A stretch of DNA of 64,000 nucleotides from Ectobacillus polymachus (GTDB lineage: Bacteria; Bacillota; Bacilli; Bacillales; Bacillaceae_G): NCBI RefSeq assembly GCF_048159605.1, contig NZ_JBLREB010000001.1:1488001-1552000 (forward strand), read 5' to 3'. A model generated the notes under the pieces. The model ran no database searches. It was not told the origin of the DNA and worked only from the letters and a program-made list of their open reading frames with translations. Positions within the stretch are counted from its first letter, which is position 1, and each line of letters begins with the position of its first letter. The position numbers and the translations under genes were made by a program. Positions 26,785-35,276 of this stretch are shown one piece after another.

Positions 26785-26798
26785 ATGTCAGATGTCAG
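26785..26798. promoter_or_regulatory. Tandem heptamer in the deoB upstream region
   Basis: ATGTCAG is repeated twice without a gap, 43 bases before the deoB start. It could be an operator half-site pair; no regulator is adjacent. Confidence 0.35.
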
Positions 26799-26961
26799 AC
26801 TTTATCATCTGTGCCATTTTTGTTTTATATATCCTAGTATATCGTATGTAAAACCGTACTTCAAACTGGCAGTTATGTAACGTAGATTTCTTTTATCCCT
26901 CACTTTAGAGAGTAAACTAAGGTTGCTATCCCTCTACTCTGATACCTCTCCTATCTTGGAA

Positions 26962-26999
26962 TAAAAAAAACTGATTACATCCTAGTTTGATGTAATCAG
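26962..26999 (-). terminator. Terminator of the YtkA-type lipoprotein gene
   Basis: CTGATTACATC and its complement form an 11-base stem with a 7-base loop, followed on the minus strand by eight T. Confidence 0.85.
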
Positions 27000-27005
27000 C
27001 TAACT

Positions 27006-27722
27006 TCATTTTACTTCAACAAGCTGTTCCATATGATCATGCAATGAATCTTTTTCAACATGCACCTTTACATGATAGCTTCCAGCATCTTTAAACACTG
27101 GATTGGCATTGTACTCACCATTCATTCCTTCTTTTGCAGAAACAAAATTATGCTTCTCGTCTCCATCTTTCCATGTTTCAAACTCAACATTTGCTCCCGT
27201 TAACGGAGAACCATTTTGTTTTATATGCGCCATCATGTTAGTCGGAACATTGGCTTTCAATGAATCTACCATAAGTTGAATCGCTACATCATTATTTCCG
27301 TCATTACCATTATCCTTAGTAACTGCTGCATTTCCTACTGCAATCTTCACTTCAGGCATAACGTGCGTATCTCTAGCATTTGTATGTGCTATGATGTGAT
27401 ACACTCCATCTTGAGGAAAGGTGATGTCTGCTGCATATATACCGTTACTTTTATGTTTTGCATCTGTCATCGTATGCTTTTGATCATTTTCTTTCCACGT
27501 TTCAAATTTCACATCTTGTGCATCATCGACCGCTTTTCCATCCTGTGTAACAATTGCTTGCAGTTCAATTTTTTCATTTGGTTTTAATGTATCTGGATTC
27601 GTTTTTATTTCAACTTTTACTTCCTTTGGTACTGCATCGCTTTGTGTATGTTGGTGGCTTTGTGAATTACATCCAGCTAATACAATAAGCGTCATACATA
27701 AACTTGTAAGAACTTTTTTCAT
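27006..27722 (-). CDS. Lipoprotein with two YtkA-like domains
   Basis: The N-terminus MKKVLTSLCMTLIVLAGCNSQ is a lipoprotein signal with lipobox LAGC (lipidated Cys at residue 18). Two homologous beta-sandwich repeats follow, at about 30-130 and 145-238. Each has the pattern VKFETWK(E/D)(N/G)D(Q/E)KH and ends in GVYHIIAHT or GSYHVKVHV. A GNDGNND linker separates them. The family (YtkA/FixH-like) is found outside the membrane in bacilli and may be tied to copper or cytochrome handling; this is inference. The His-rich stretch SQSHQHTQS after the Cys could bind metal. Confidence 0.8.
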   Translation of the reverse strand: MKKVLTSLCMTLIVLAGCNSQSHQHTQSDAVPKEVKVEIKTNPDTLKPNEKIELQAIVTQDGKAVDDAQDVKFETWKENDQKHTMTDAKHKSNGIYAADITFPQDGVYHIIAHTNARDTHVMPEVKIAVGNAAVTKDNGNDGNNDVAIQLMVDSLKANVPTNMMAHIKQNGSPLTGANVEFETWKDGDEKHNFVSAKEGMNGEYNANPVFKDAGSYHVKVHVEKDSLHDHMEQLVEVK

Positions 27723-27876
27723 CGTACAACCTCCTCTAATCTAGTATAGAGGAATATAAAAATATTTGTCTATATACGCATAGTGATTAGATTGAAAACA
27801 ATATAAGAATAAAATGTGAAGTTTCTGTGAAGTGAAAAAGTCAAATAGAAGGGCTTACATGAACAGCAGCATAAGA

Positions 27877-28761
27877 TTACGCCCTTGGATGAAACTGCTG
27901 ATATACATCTTTAAGCCGTACTTTTGAAACGTGAGTATATATTTGTGTTGTTGAAATATCTGCGTGACCTAGCATTTCTTGAACTGCTCTTAAATCTGCC
28001 CCGTTTTCTAATAAATGAGTTGCAAAGGAATGACGGAGCATATGCGGGGTTAAATCCTTCTGAATGTTTGCATCTTTGGCAAGCTGCTTTAAGATTTTCC
28101 AGCATCCTTGCCGAGACAAACGCTCTCCATGATGATTTAGAAAAAGCGCATCTGTTGATTTTTTCCGTGCTAGTTCATTCCGACCTCTTTCGATATACTT
28201 TGTAATCGCCTCTGTTGCCAATCTGCCGAGCGGAATAATTCTTTCCTTGCTCCCCTTACCAAGGCACCGTACAAATCCCATCGTAAGATGAATATCTGCA
28301 AGATTTAAGTTAATAAGTTCAGAAACACGTAAACCGGTTGCATATAATAATTCTAGTATTGCTTTATTTCGTAATCCGAAAGCACTCTTATCACGAACTT
28401 CAAGAAGTGCTTCTACTTCTTCAATGGATAGAACACTCGGTAGTTTTCGCTCAAGCTGCGGTGTTTCAATATGTACAGAAGGGTCACTTTCAGCAATCCT
28501 CTCACGCAATAAAAATTGATGGAAGGAACGGATTGAGGCAATATGACGTGCTATCGTTTTTGCTGATTTATCTTGATCCTTTAATAGATGAAGAAAATGA
28601 ATAATGTTTATCCGTGTAACGTCTGTTACGTTTATTCTTTCTACCTTATCTATATATTGCAAGTAGCTTTTTAAATCTCGTTCATAAGACAAAATCGTAT
28701 TGCCAGCTAGTCCCTTTTCTATCCGCATATAATGTATAAAATCCTTTAGATATTCCTCCAA
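27877..28761 (-). CDS. xerD: Site-specific tyrosine recombinase XerD
   Basis: XerD, with a partner Xer protein, resolves chromosome dimers at dif and helps to unload SMC near the terminus. The N-terminal SAM-like DNA-binding domain is residues 1-90. The catalytic set is Arg in YATGLRVSELINL, Lys in LGKGSKERIIPL, HxxR in PHMLRHSFATHLL, His in LGHADISTTQIY and the Tyr in that last motif. 294 residues. It follows yqzK by a few bases, as in B. subtilis. Confidence 0.95.
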   Translation of the reverse strand: MEEYLKDFIHYMRIEKGLAGNTILSYERDLKSYLQYIDKVERINVTDVTRINIIHFLHLLKDQDKSAKTIARHIASIRSFHQFLLRERIAESDPSVHIETPQLERKLPSVLSIEEVEALLEVRDKSAFGLRNKAILELLYATGLRVSELINLNLADIHLTMGFVRCLGKGSKERIIPLGRLATEAITKYIERGRNELARKKSTDALFLNHHGERLSRQGCWKILKQLAKDANIQKDLTPHMLRHSFATHLLENGADLRAVQEMLGHADISTTQIYTHVSKVRLKDVYQQFHPRA

Positions 28762-28767
28762 GTTCCT

Positions 28768-28992
28768 CTACTCCCCATTTTCAAAGAAAAAAAACAGTCG
28801 ATTCATCCAAGCAACTGATCCATCTAGCTTTGATACTTCTTCTACTGATTCTCCCTTTGGCTTTTCGAATCGATGATAACTCTGATATTCTTCATTTATC
28901 CATAGCATAGCAAAATAAAAAAGAAGCGTACAACTTGTAAATAAGAGAAAAACCTTGATCAATTGCGCTACCATTTTCAATCCACTTCGCAT
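28768..28992 (-). CDS. yqzK: DUF4227 small membrane protein, YqzK-like
   Basis: This 74-residue protein has one membrane helix (VAQLIKVFLLFTSCTLLFYFAMLWI) followed by a polar stretch YQSYHRFEKPKGESVEEVSK. Identity is from the sequence and the strict position between fur and xerD. Function unknown. It sits 6 bases upstream of xerD and is probably co-transcribed. Confidence 0.8.
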   Translation of the reverse strand: MRSGLKMVAQLIKVFLLFTSCTLLFYFAMLWINEEYQSYHRFEKPKGESVEEVSKLDGSVAWMNRLFFFFENGE

Positions 28993-29066
28993 GTAAAGCC
29001 CTCCATATGCTTTGATATTACAACATATGCCAAGCTTACACTGCTTTATACATTTCCAAATAAAAA

Positions 29067-29092
29067 AACCTCTTCCAAGAAAGGAAAAGGTT
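29067..29092 (-). terminator. fur terminator
   Basis: AACCTCTTCC/GGAAAAGGTT imperfect stem followed on the minus strand by seven T; the arm overlaps the fur stop codon. Confidence 0.75.
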
Positions 29093-29543
29093 ATTTATCG
29101 TTTTGCTTTTGCCAACATGAATGACAAATACCATAAAAAGTGAGTCGATGATCTTTCACTTTGAATTTCCAAGTTTGCTCAACTTTCTTTTCCACATCTT
29201 TCAATAAATCTTCTTGAATTTCCTCAACTATTCCACACACCGTACAAAACAGGTGATGATGAAAACGAGAAGCGCCTTCTTGGCGTAAATCATAACGCGA
29301 AACACCGTCACCAAAATTAATTTTATCGACTATTTTAAGCTCTGTTAATAGCTCTAACGTGCGATAAACGGTTGCTAATCCTATCTCGGGCGACTTTTCT
29401 TTTACAAGGAGGTAAACATCTTCCGCGCTTAAGTGGTCTTCTTCATTTTCTAGAAGTACACGTACGGTAGCTTCTCTTTGTGGTGTAAGTTTATAGCTTG
29501 CTGCGTGCAATTGCTTCTTTATCCGGTCAATTCTTTCTTCCAT
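29091..29543 (-). CDS. fur: Ferric uptake regulator family protein
   Basis: Fur represses iron-uptake genes when bound to Fe2+. The N-terminal winged helix has KLTPQREATVRVLLENEEDHLSAEDVY and EIGLATVYRTLELL. The dimerisation domain has the metal site RFHHHLFCTVCG and a closing CHSCWQK, together giving the two CxxC zinc pairs. 150 residues. Synteny with spoIIM, yqzK and xerD supports Fur rather than PerR or Zur. A Fur-type box lies upstream. Confidence 0.92.
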   Translation of the reverse strand: MEERIDRIKKQLHAASYKLTPQREATVRVLLENEEDHLSAEDVYLLVKEKSPEIGLATVYRTLELLTELKIVDKINFGDGVSRYDLRQEGASRFHHHLFCTVCGIVEEIQEDLLKDVEKKVEQTWKFKVKDHRLTFYGICHSCWQKQNDK

Positions 29544-29577
29544 TCGGTACTTTCCCCTCCCTCGCCACTCTTACACC

Positions 29578-29605
29578 ATTATAACAAAAGTAAGGAGAGT
29601 GTCAA
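29578..29605 (-). promoter_or_regulatory. Predicted fur promoter
   Basis: TTGACA (29605-29600) and TATAAT (29583-29578) separated by 16 bases, about 35 bases before the fur start. Confidence 0.75.
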
Positions 29606-29643
29606 AAGAAAATAATGAAAATTATATAAGTTTATATATCAAA

Positions 29644-29658
29644 TGATAATTATTATTA
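29644..29658. promoter_or_regulatory. Fur/PerR-type box
   Basis: TGATAATTATTATTA differs by one base from the 7-1-7 Fur box (TGATAATnATTATCA) and overlaps the spoIIM stop codon, upstream of the fur promoter. Autoregulation is plausible; PerR boxes look similar. Confidence 0.55.
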
Positions 29659-30297
29659 TTTAATTCCCGTCATGATTGTTTTCATAAGCGTAGGTGAAAG
29701 ATATGCTTCGATAGCTGAAGCAAACACTAAAACAACCCCCACTATAATAAAAAAAACCGTATATCGAATAAAGAAAGGAAGTAAAGGCCCATTCATTTTC
29801 CTCACAAACTGATGGCGAATCATTCGAAGAGAAAAGCTAATCGATACCGCTGTCATGATAAGAAATACGGGTATTATAATTAAATTTTGCGGAAGCACAG
29901 CTGCAAATGATAGTAGGATCCCTTTCCAGCCAAGTTGATTAACAAGAAATCCTACTGTAAAGCCTACCACAACACCTTTTAAAAAGAGCAAAATAAAAAT
30001 AACGGGTAAACCAATCATAGAAATACCTAATAGCCAAATAAAACCGGTATACTTGATATGGGATAAATAGCTTTGTTGAAACATTTCTCCCGAACTCGCA
30101 AATTTCCCTTCAGAGACTTGTACGAAAAATTTATTTAAATAAAAGTATAAATCTTGCTTTTGGCTATCTTGCAAACTATTTACTAGAATAGCTCCAAAAA
30201 TAACGCCCATCACTAGTAATATACAAATAAATAAATAGAGCGAGGAATGATTTTGTATATACGTAACAACACGATCCTTCCAGGATTTCCGCACCAT
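29656..30297 (-). CDS. spoIIM: Stage II sporulation protein M
   Basis: SpoIIM, with SpoIID and SpoIIP, drives septal thinning and engulfment of the forespore. It is a membrane protein of 213 residues with five helices (first at YLFICILLVMGVIFGAILV). The family motif SHIKYTGFIWLLGISMIGLPVIF is followed by GVVVGFTVGFLVNQLGWKG. Located next to fur, as in B. subtilis. A mother-cell promoter is expected but I could not define one. Confidence 0.93.
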   Translation of the reverse strand: MVRKSWKDRVVTYIQNHSSLYLFICILLVMGVIFGAILVNSLQDSQKQDLYFYLNKFFVQVSEGKFASSGEMFQQSYLSHIKYTGFIWLLGISMIGLPVIFILLFLKGVVVGFTVGFLVNQLGWKGILLSFAAVLPQNLIIIPVFLIMTAVSISFSLRMIRHQFVRKMNGPLLPFFIRYTVFFIIVGVVLVFASAIEAYLSPTLMKTIMTGIK

Positions 30298-30417
30298 TTA
30301 ATCCCCTTTCCATCTTCTATGCTACATTGTATGAGAGAAATGGTAGATTATGAATGACACAAGTAATGGATAATCGGTTTTTTGTTTGATAAACTATGAA
30401 TAGGAGGAGGGATACGT

Positions 30418-30981
30418 ATGAATCCATTGTTACTCGATTTTCCAACAATGTTTCAAACAAAACGACTGCAATTACGAAAGCCATTTCCTGGAGACGGAAG
30501 TGAATTGTATGAGGTCTATCAGCGATCTGCATCTGATCTAAATTCATGGTTATCATACGGTGCTGCGATCCAGTCTGAGGATCAAGCAGAGGCAGATGTC
30601 CGGGAAGCACATGCTAAATTTTTAATGCGGGAACAGCTTCGCTTTCATTTGTATGTAAAAGAAGATAATACCTTTATTGGCAGCATCACTCTTCAACCAG
30701 TAGACTGGGACATTCGAAACTTCGAAGTTTCTTGCTGGCTCGCAAGTGATGCGCGGCATAAAGGCTATATGACAGAGGCTCTTACAGGATCTATAAAATT
30801 CGCTTTCGAGAAGCTCCAATGTAACCGACTTGAAATTCGATGCGATTCGCGCAACGAAGATGCAAGACAGCTTGCAGAACGAACCGGGTTTATCCTCGAG
30901 GGAACATTACATAAAAATTGTAAAGCACTTAATAGTGACGACCTTTGCGATACATGCATCTATGCAAAAATAAAAGAATAG
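30418..30981 (+). CDS. GNAT acetyltransferase, RimJ/RimL type
   Basis: This 187-residue protein has a GNAT fold: FQTKRLQLRKPFPGDGSELYEVYQRS at the start, then GSITLQPVDWDIRNFEVSCWLASDARHKGYMTEAL with the acetyl-CoA loop. It ends with RNEDARQLAERTGFILEGTLHKN. Members acetylate N-termini of ribosomal proteins or small molecules. The ATG has AGGAGGAGGGATACGT before it. The substrate is not evident. It faces nudF with the terminator shared. Confidence 0.82.
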   Translation: MNPLLLDFPTMFQTKRLQLRKPFPGDGSELYEVYQRSASDLNSWLSYGAAIQSEDQAEADVREAHAKFLMREQLRFHLYVKEDNTFIGSITLQPVDWDIRNFEVSCWLASDARHKGYMTEALTGSIKFAFEKLQCNRLEIRCDSRNEDARQLAERTGFILEGTLHKNCKALNSDDLCDTCIYAKIKE

Positions 30982-31008
30982 GTTTGAGCCTATTCTTTTA
31001 TTTTTGCA
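30963..31008. terminator. Twenty-base perfect stem shared by two coding 3' ends
   Basis: Arms 30963-30982 and 30989-31008 are exact complements around a 6-base loop. They overlap the last codons of both convergent genes, and AT-rich flanks act as T-runs in either direction. Confidence 0.85.
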
Positions 31009-31546
31009 ACTGTAAATATTGAAGAGCCATGAATGTTTTACTATCATGAATACGCTGTTCTTTCATTAGTTCCATTGCCTCTTCTAGAGTAACTTCTAGT
31101 AACTCTACAAATTCATCTTCATCCAAACTAGCTTTCGTTTCCTTTTTCTCAAGACCAATTGCTTCATAAAGATATACAATTTCATCTGAAAATCCTGGAG
31201 ATGTATAAAAAGAAGTAATAAGGCGCATTTCCTTACAGGAATATCCCGTTTCCTCATCGAGCTCCCGAATAGCACAATCCTTTGGTTCCTCGCCCTTTTC
31301 TAACTTTCCTGCAGGTATTTCTACGAGCATCTTCTCAAGTGCCTTTCGGTATTGTTCAACTAATACAATTTTCCCGCTATCTGTAACAGCGATAATAGCA
31401 ACCGCACCAGGATGCTTTACAAGCTCTCGCGTACTAGCCTTGCCATCTGGTAATACTACGTCATCTACCTGCACTTGAATGACTCTACCAGAGAAGATTG
31501 GAGTGGTATGGGTTGTGCGTTCTTCAAAATGATTCAATAGACTCAT
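30998..31546 (-). CDS. nudF: ADP-ribose pyrophosphatase (Nudix)
   Basis: The enzyme hydrolyses ADP-ribose to AMP and ribose-5-phosphate. The Nudix box GKLEKGEEPKDCAIRELDEETG is complete, with the GX5EX7REXXEEXG pattern at residues 98-119. The preceding GAVAIIAVTDSGKIVLVEQYRKALEKMLVEIPAG is typical of the NudF/YqkG subgroup. 182 residues. The gene starts the conserved nudF-yqkF-yqkE-yqkD-yqkC block. Confidence 0.9.
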   Translation of the reverse strand: MSLLNHFEERTTHTTPIFSGRVIQVQVDDVVLPDGKASTRELVKHPGAVAIIAVTDSGKIVLVEQYRKALEKMLVEIPAGKLEKGEEPKDCAIRELDEETGYSCKEMRLITSFYTSPGFSDEIVYLYEAIGLEKKETKASLDEDEFVELLEVTLEEAMELMKEQRIHDSKTFMALQYLQLQK

Positions 31547-31706
31547 CTCCTTATTCGAATCCCATGTTATACATATTTATTTTATCATATTATAAGGAGG
31601 GGAGGTCTTATTGCCCGCAAATAGCGGGATAAAATAGATCATAATGCTAACTTAACTATTTGTCTGGATGCTTACCTTTCCTTACAATAGTTACTGGGAG
31701 GGATGA

Positions 31707-32630
31707 ATGAAAATGATAAAGCATCAAATCGGATCTTCCGATTTATTCGTAAGTAGAATTGGTTTAGGCTGCATGTCTCTTGGAACAAGTGAGAAAGAAG
31801 CTGTCTCCATACTGCACGCTGCCATCGATACAGGTATTAACTATTTAGACACTGCCGATTTATATGATTACGGTTTAAATGAAGAATTTGTAGGAAAAGC
31901 ATTGCGTGGAAGAATAAGAGAACAAGTAATTGTTGCTACAAAGGTAGGTAACCGCTTTACAAAAGAAAAAAACGGTTGGAGCTGGGATCCATCGAAAGCA
32001 TATATTATGCAAGAAGTAAAAGAAAGTTTACGTCGTCTTGGGACTGACTATATCGACTTATATCAATTACACGGAGGAACAATCGAGGATTCAATAGATG
32101 AAACCATTGAAGCATTTGATCAATTACAAAAAGAAGGAATTATTCGTTACTATGGTATTTCTTCCATTCGGCCTAATGTTATACGAGAATATTTAAAACG
32201 TTCACATATTGTAAGCGTCATGATGGAGTATAATCTATTGAACCGTCGTCCTGAGGAGCTCTTTTCTCTGCTTGCCAAGCATAACGTTAGTATCCTTGCA
32301 CGTGGACCAGTTGCAAAAGGCCTGTTAACGAACCATAATGCCCAGAAAATACAACGAGTAATGGATAAGGGTTATTTATCCTATTCCTATGAAGAATTAC
32401 AAGCTACGATTAAACGTGTCAAACAAGCAACAAGTACACGATCCTTATCTGAAACTGCTATACAATATTGCCTATACAACCCAGTAGTTGCCGCTGCCAT
32501 TTCTGGTGCAAGTTCGCTAGAGCAGCTCTATGAGAATGTACGAGTAGCTGAAGCTATGCCGCTCACAAAGGAAGAATACGATTGCCTTGCATCCATCACT
32601 AAGCAAGACCAATATACATTGCATCGTTAA
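31707..32630 (+). CDS. yqkF: Aldo/keto reductase, YqkF-like
   Basis: This NADPH-dependent aldo/keto reductase has a TIM-barrel fold. The catalytic Asp and Tyr are in YLDTADLYDYGLNEEFVGKAL, Lys in VIVATKVG and His in IDLYQLHGGTIED. The NADP-binding end is AISGASSLEQLYENV. 307 residues. The physiological substrate is unknown. Position next to nudF and yqkE supports the YqkF assignment. Confidence 0.85.
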   Translation: MKMIKHQIGSSDLFVSRIGLGCMSLGTSEKEAVSILHAAIDTGINYLDTADLYDYGLNEEFVGKALRGRIREQVIVATKVGNRFTKEKNGWSWDPSKAYIMQEVKESLRRLGTDYIDLYQLHGGTIEDSIDETIEAFDQLQKEGIIRYYGISSIRPNVIREYLKRSHIVSVMMEYNLLNRRPEELFSLLAKHNVSILARGPVAKGLLTNHNAQKIQRVMDKGYLSYSYEELQATIKRVKQATSTRSLSETAIQYCLYNPVVAAAISGASSLEQLYENVRVAEAMPLTKEEYDCLASITKQDQYTLHR

Positions 32631-32670
32631 TCCTTAACCCTTTTAGCGTACGAAAAATGAACGAAACAAA

Positions 32671-32694
32671 GGAGAATAGGTTCGCCTATTCTCC
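32671..32694 (+). terminator. Hairpin after yqkF
   Basis: A 10-base perfect stem, GGAGAATAGG/CCTATTCTCC, encloses a TTCG tetraloop but the T-run after it is short. Confidence 0.65.
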
Positions 32695-32776
32695 CTTCCT
32701 ACCTTTGCTATTTTAACGTACGAATGAAGGTATCTTCACCTACTCGTTTAATATTGTTCGAATATATTACAATCTG

Positions 32777-33019
32777 CTATTTATAATCCTTCCAAGAAAG
32801 ACCACTTTCGTTTAATAGCTCTTCAAACGACTTATTTTTTTCTCGTTCACGTCGTTCACGAATTTTTCGTTCTTCTTCTTGCTTTTGACGTATATCTTCT
32901 GCAGCAGCAAGCTGCTTCTTTTTGTCCTTTAGCTGCTGTAGTATGCTCACCTCTATACGGTCACTTACATGTAACGCTTCATCTGTGTTAGGTTTGCTAT
33001 TTTTGTTCTTTTTTGCCAC
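32777..33019 (-). CDS. yqkE: YqkE-like DUF3886 protein
   Basis: This 80-residue, highly charged protein forms a long helix, rich in Lys, Glu and Gln (LKDKKKQLAAAEDIRQKQEE), and ends SFEELLNESGLSWKDYK. That pattern is typical of YqkE. GTG 33019 is preceded by GGAAGGAGTGAGCAAC and is the start; the frame upstream of it looks non-coding. Function unknown. Confidence 0.8.
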   Translation of the reverse strand: MAKKNKNSKPNTDEALHVSDRIEVSILQQLKDKKKQLAAAEDIRQKQEEERKIRERREREKNKSFEELLNESGLSWKDYK

Positions 33020-33242
33020 GTTGCTCACTCCTTCCTCGTTATTATAGTAAAATTTGTATTCCCATGCCAGTAGGTAGCCGCTCATAATTTTGTTCTTTCT
33101 ACCAAACCTTTTATTTTGAAAATACAAAATTGGAAGTCTTAAAGTGTCTCAAAACTAAAATATGAAGGCACACGAAATAGACTGGCACAAATAGGAATAG
33201 TTTTCTCCCTTTTGCACCAGCTACTTGGTCCATTTCGATTGA

Positions 33243-33704
33243 TTATTTTACTTTTCCTTCCCACTCGTGAATCCATTTTATAAGTGCTGCTTCTACAATT
33301 CGTGATTTTTGCATACCTGTAATACGAGCGTAATCATCGAGATGCTGTAGGATTCCAATTTCTATCGAAAAACTTCTTCTTACCCTCTCTCCTTCTCTTT
33401 GCGACGCAGAGCTTAGGGTTGCAACTCGTTCTAATAAGGTACGAATACGAACGAGTTCCTCATACATACGTTCTTCAATCATAAGAGTATTAGGAACTTC
33501 TTGTAAAACTGGATCTAGTATGTTAAAATCCAGTCTCTCTTCCCCTTTCCCTACAAATATTCGTTTTTTACTTTTGCTATCATATACATAGCCAAGAATA
33601 CGAAGCTTTTTCGATAGGGAATAAGGTGAAATATTTAATTGTTTTGCAATAACTGCTAGCGGTTCATTCTCATTTAATCGCTCAAGAACTTCTTTAACCT
33701 TCAT
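33243..33704 (-). CDS. Two-part DNA-binding protein: helix-turn-helix plus ribbon-helix-helix
   Basis: I do not recognise a named family. Residues 1-45 look like a homeodomain-type helix-turn-helix (VLERLNENEPLAVIAKQLNI, then SPYSLSKKLRILGY). Residues 105-150 look like a ribbon-helix-helix segment (RRSFSIEIGILQHLDDYARI, then TGMQKSRIVEAALIKWI). A leucine-rich helix links them (ELVRIRTLLERVATL). It may be a regulator or a DNA-organising protein with two DNA contacts. AGGGGTGATCT precedes the ATG. It lies directly downstream of the TnpB element, probably by chance. Confidence 0.6.
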   Translation of the reverse strand: MKVKEVLERLNENEPLAVIAKQLNISPYSLSKKLRILGYVYDSKSKKRIFVGKGEERLDFNILDPVLQEVPNTLMIEERMYEELVRIRTLLERVATLSSASQREGERVRRSFSIEIGILQHLDDYARITGMQKSRIVEAALIKWIHEWEGKVK

Positions 33705-33932
33705 AGATCACCCCTATTTATACATAATAAAAAAGGAGCGTATACTTGCTTGTCTGTATTATTTTCCTAAAAAATAGTTCCTTTTCAAGCATTTCGTTAT
33801 TATATAGAAAACGATGCTGCAAAAAGGAACGGTTATATGTGATGGTAGCACACAGTATATGTACGAGCTTCTCATTACCAATACGGAATGGTAAAGAACT
33901 CGGTATCAGAAGCAATTTCCTATTGAATGGAG

Positions 33933-34125
33933 GTCAACAACCCGCCACTTAATACCCTTACGGGTCGTTTGAAGTGGGGGCTTGCGTCTATCAGAGTTCG
34001 ACAGTGCTTCTACCCTCATAGAGAGCAACTACGCTTATTCCTACCCAGTAGTGCGAACGAGCAACGCTCTCCTACCTTAGTGTGGTGGAACATAAGGACG
34101 GTTGACTTCGCCCTTACTACAAGAG
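33933..34125 (-). ncRNA. Predicted omega-RNA of the TnpB element
   Basis: The roughly 190 bases after the tnpB stop are GC-richer than the surroundings and can form several hairpins. They end at the element right end, TTGAC. They share CTTGTAGTA, ACCACxCTAAGG, CACT(A/T)CTGGGTAG and the terminal hairpin with the relic at 46.1-46.3 kb. TnpB nucleases use such a transcript as scaffold, with the guide taken from the sequence beyond the right end (here from 33932 downward). The RNA 5' end may lie inside tnpB. Confidence 0.6.
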
Positions 34126-35241
34126 CTATACTCCTGTAGTAACTACACCAATATGTTCAATCCCTTTACGGTGTAGATTCATAGCACCAATACGGTCATC
34201 ATTTGACTTGTATTGGCAGTTTTTACAACAGAATGTGTGTAATTTCTTATTACGGTTTGCTTTCTGGATATGCCCACATTTAGGGCAGGTTTGAGAAGTA
34301 TATTTTGGGTCTACGACAATTACCTTCTGTCCGTTCATTTTTGTTTTATATTCCAGAATTTGACGAAACTGGTAGAAAGCCCAAGAGACAGAAACATAGC
34401 GGTCTTTCACTCGTACTTTTTCAGTTGCAGAACGAACACCTGTTAAGTCCTCTAAAACAAACATAGTACCTCTAGGGTATTTATCAACGAGTGCCTTTGT
34501 AATTTGATGGTTTACATCAGTTACATAACGGTTTTCTCTTGAACCAATTTGTTTTAGTTTTTTACGAGCAGACGGTGTTTGTCGCATTTGCAATTGTTTA
34601 CGAGTAGCTTTAAACTTACCACGCTTATGTTTAACAACATTTCCGTTGTAGAAAGTAGTTTCACCCTGACTATCATAAGTGGTAGCAAGAAAGTTGATTC
34701 CTAAATCAATACCGACAATATTGTTTACATCTGCGTAATCTAATTCAGCAAATTCTTTTGCCATTGGAATGTGTAAGATCCATTTTTTATGTTTATGCAC
34801 AAGTTTAGCAGTACCAAACTTCCAAGTATTATTAAAGTATTTTTTCATAGCCTTGCGTTCATAATTCAATTTAAGACGACCATCAAGTGTATTTACACTA
34901 AATTGGCTCTGAGTTAATGAGTAGTCACGATTCCAAACAAGGTCATATTCTGGAAGTTTAAATTCAATTAAAGACCATTCATGTCCATTTGATTTAGCTG
35001 ACTTGTATCGAGCGATCACTGTTTTCATAACAGATTGAGCCATTTGACTTTTTAGTCCAAACTGATTTCGTAAGTCAGAATAATACAAGTTATTCAAGTT
35101 TACTTGATTTAGATTTTTGGTTTCAAAGATATGTTTTGATAGCCAATTACAAGCCTTACGATAAGCGTTAGTTGTTATCTTTAGGCTTTCAGCTTGATTG
35201 CCAGAAACATAGATTTGTATTTTCGCAGTAATTGTAGACAT
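34126..35241 (-). CDS. tnpB: TnpB RNA-guided nuclease
   Basis: Residue numbers are from MSTITAK (371 residues). The RuvC-like catalytic set is complete: Asp179 in NIVGIDLGIN, Glu264 in FVLEDLTG and Asp349 in SNDDRIGAMNL. The zinc finger has TCPKCGH (Cys319/322) and CCKNC (Cys339/342). The N-terminal domain includes YRKACNWLSKHIF. ATG 35241 is preceded by AAAGGTGGTGAGG. TnpB proteins cut DNA at a target-adjacent motif under omega-RNA guidance and help the element persist; that activity here is inferred. Confidence 0.88.
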   Translation of the reverse strand: MSTITAKIQIYVSGNQAESLKITTNAYRKACNWLSKHIFETKNLNQVNLNNLYYSDLRNQFGLKSQMAQSVMKTVIARYKSAKSNGHEWSLIEFKLPEYDLVWNRDYSLTQSQFSVNTLDGRLKLNYERKAMKKYFNNTWKFGTAKLVHKHKKWILHIPMAKEFAELDYADVNNIVGIDLGINFLATTYDSQGETTFYNGNVVKHKRGKFKATRKQLQMRQTPSARKKLKQIGSRENRYVTDVNHQITKALVDKYPRGTMFVLEDLTGVRSATEKVRVKDRYVSVSWAFYQFRQILEYKTKMNGQKVIVVDPKYTSQTCPKCGHIQKANRNKKLHTFCCKNCQYKSNDDRIGAMNLHRKGIEHIGVVTTGV

Positions 35242-35276
35242 TATCCTCACCACCTTTCACTAAATATATTATAACA

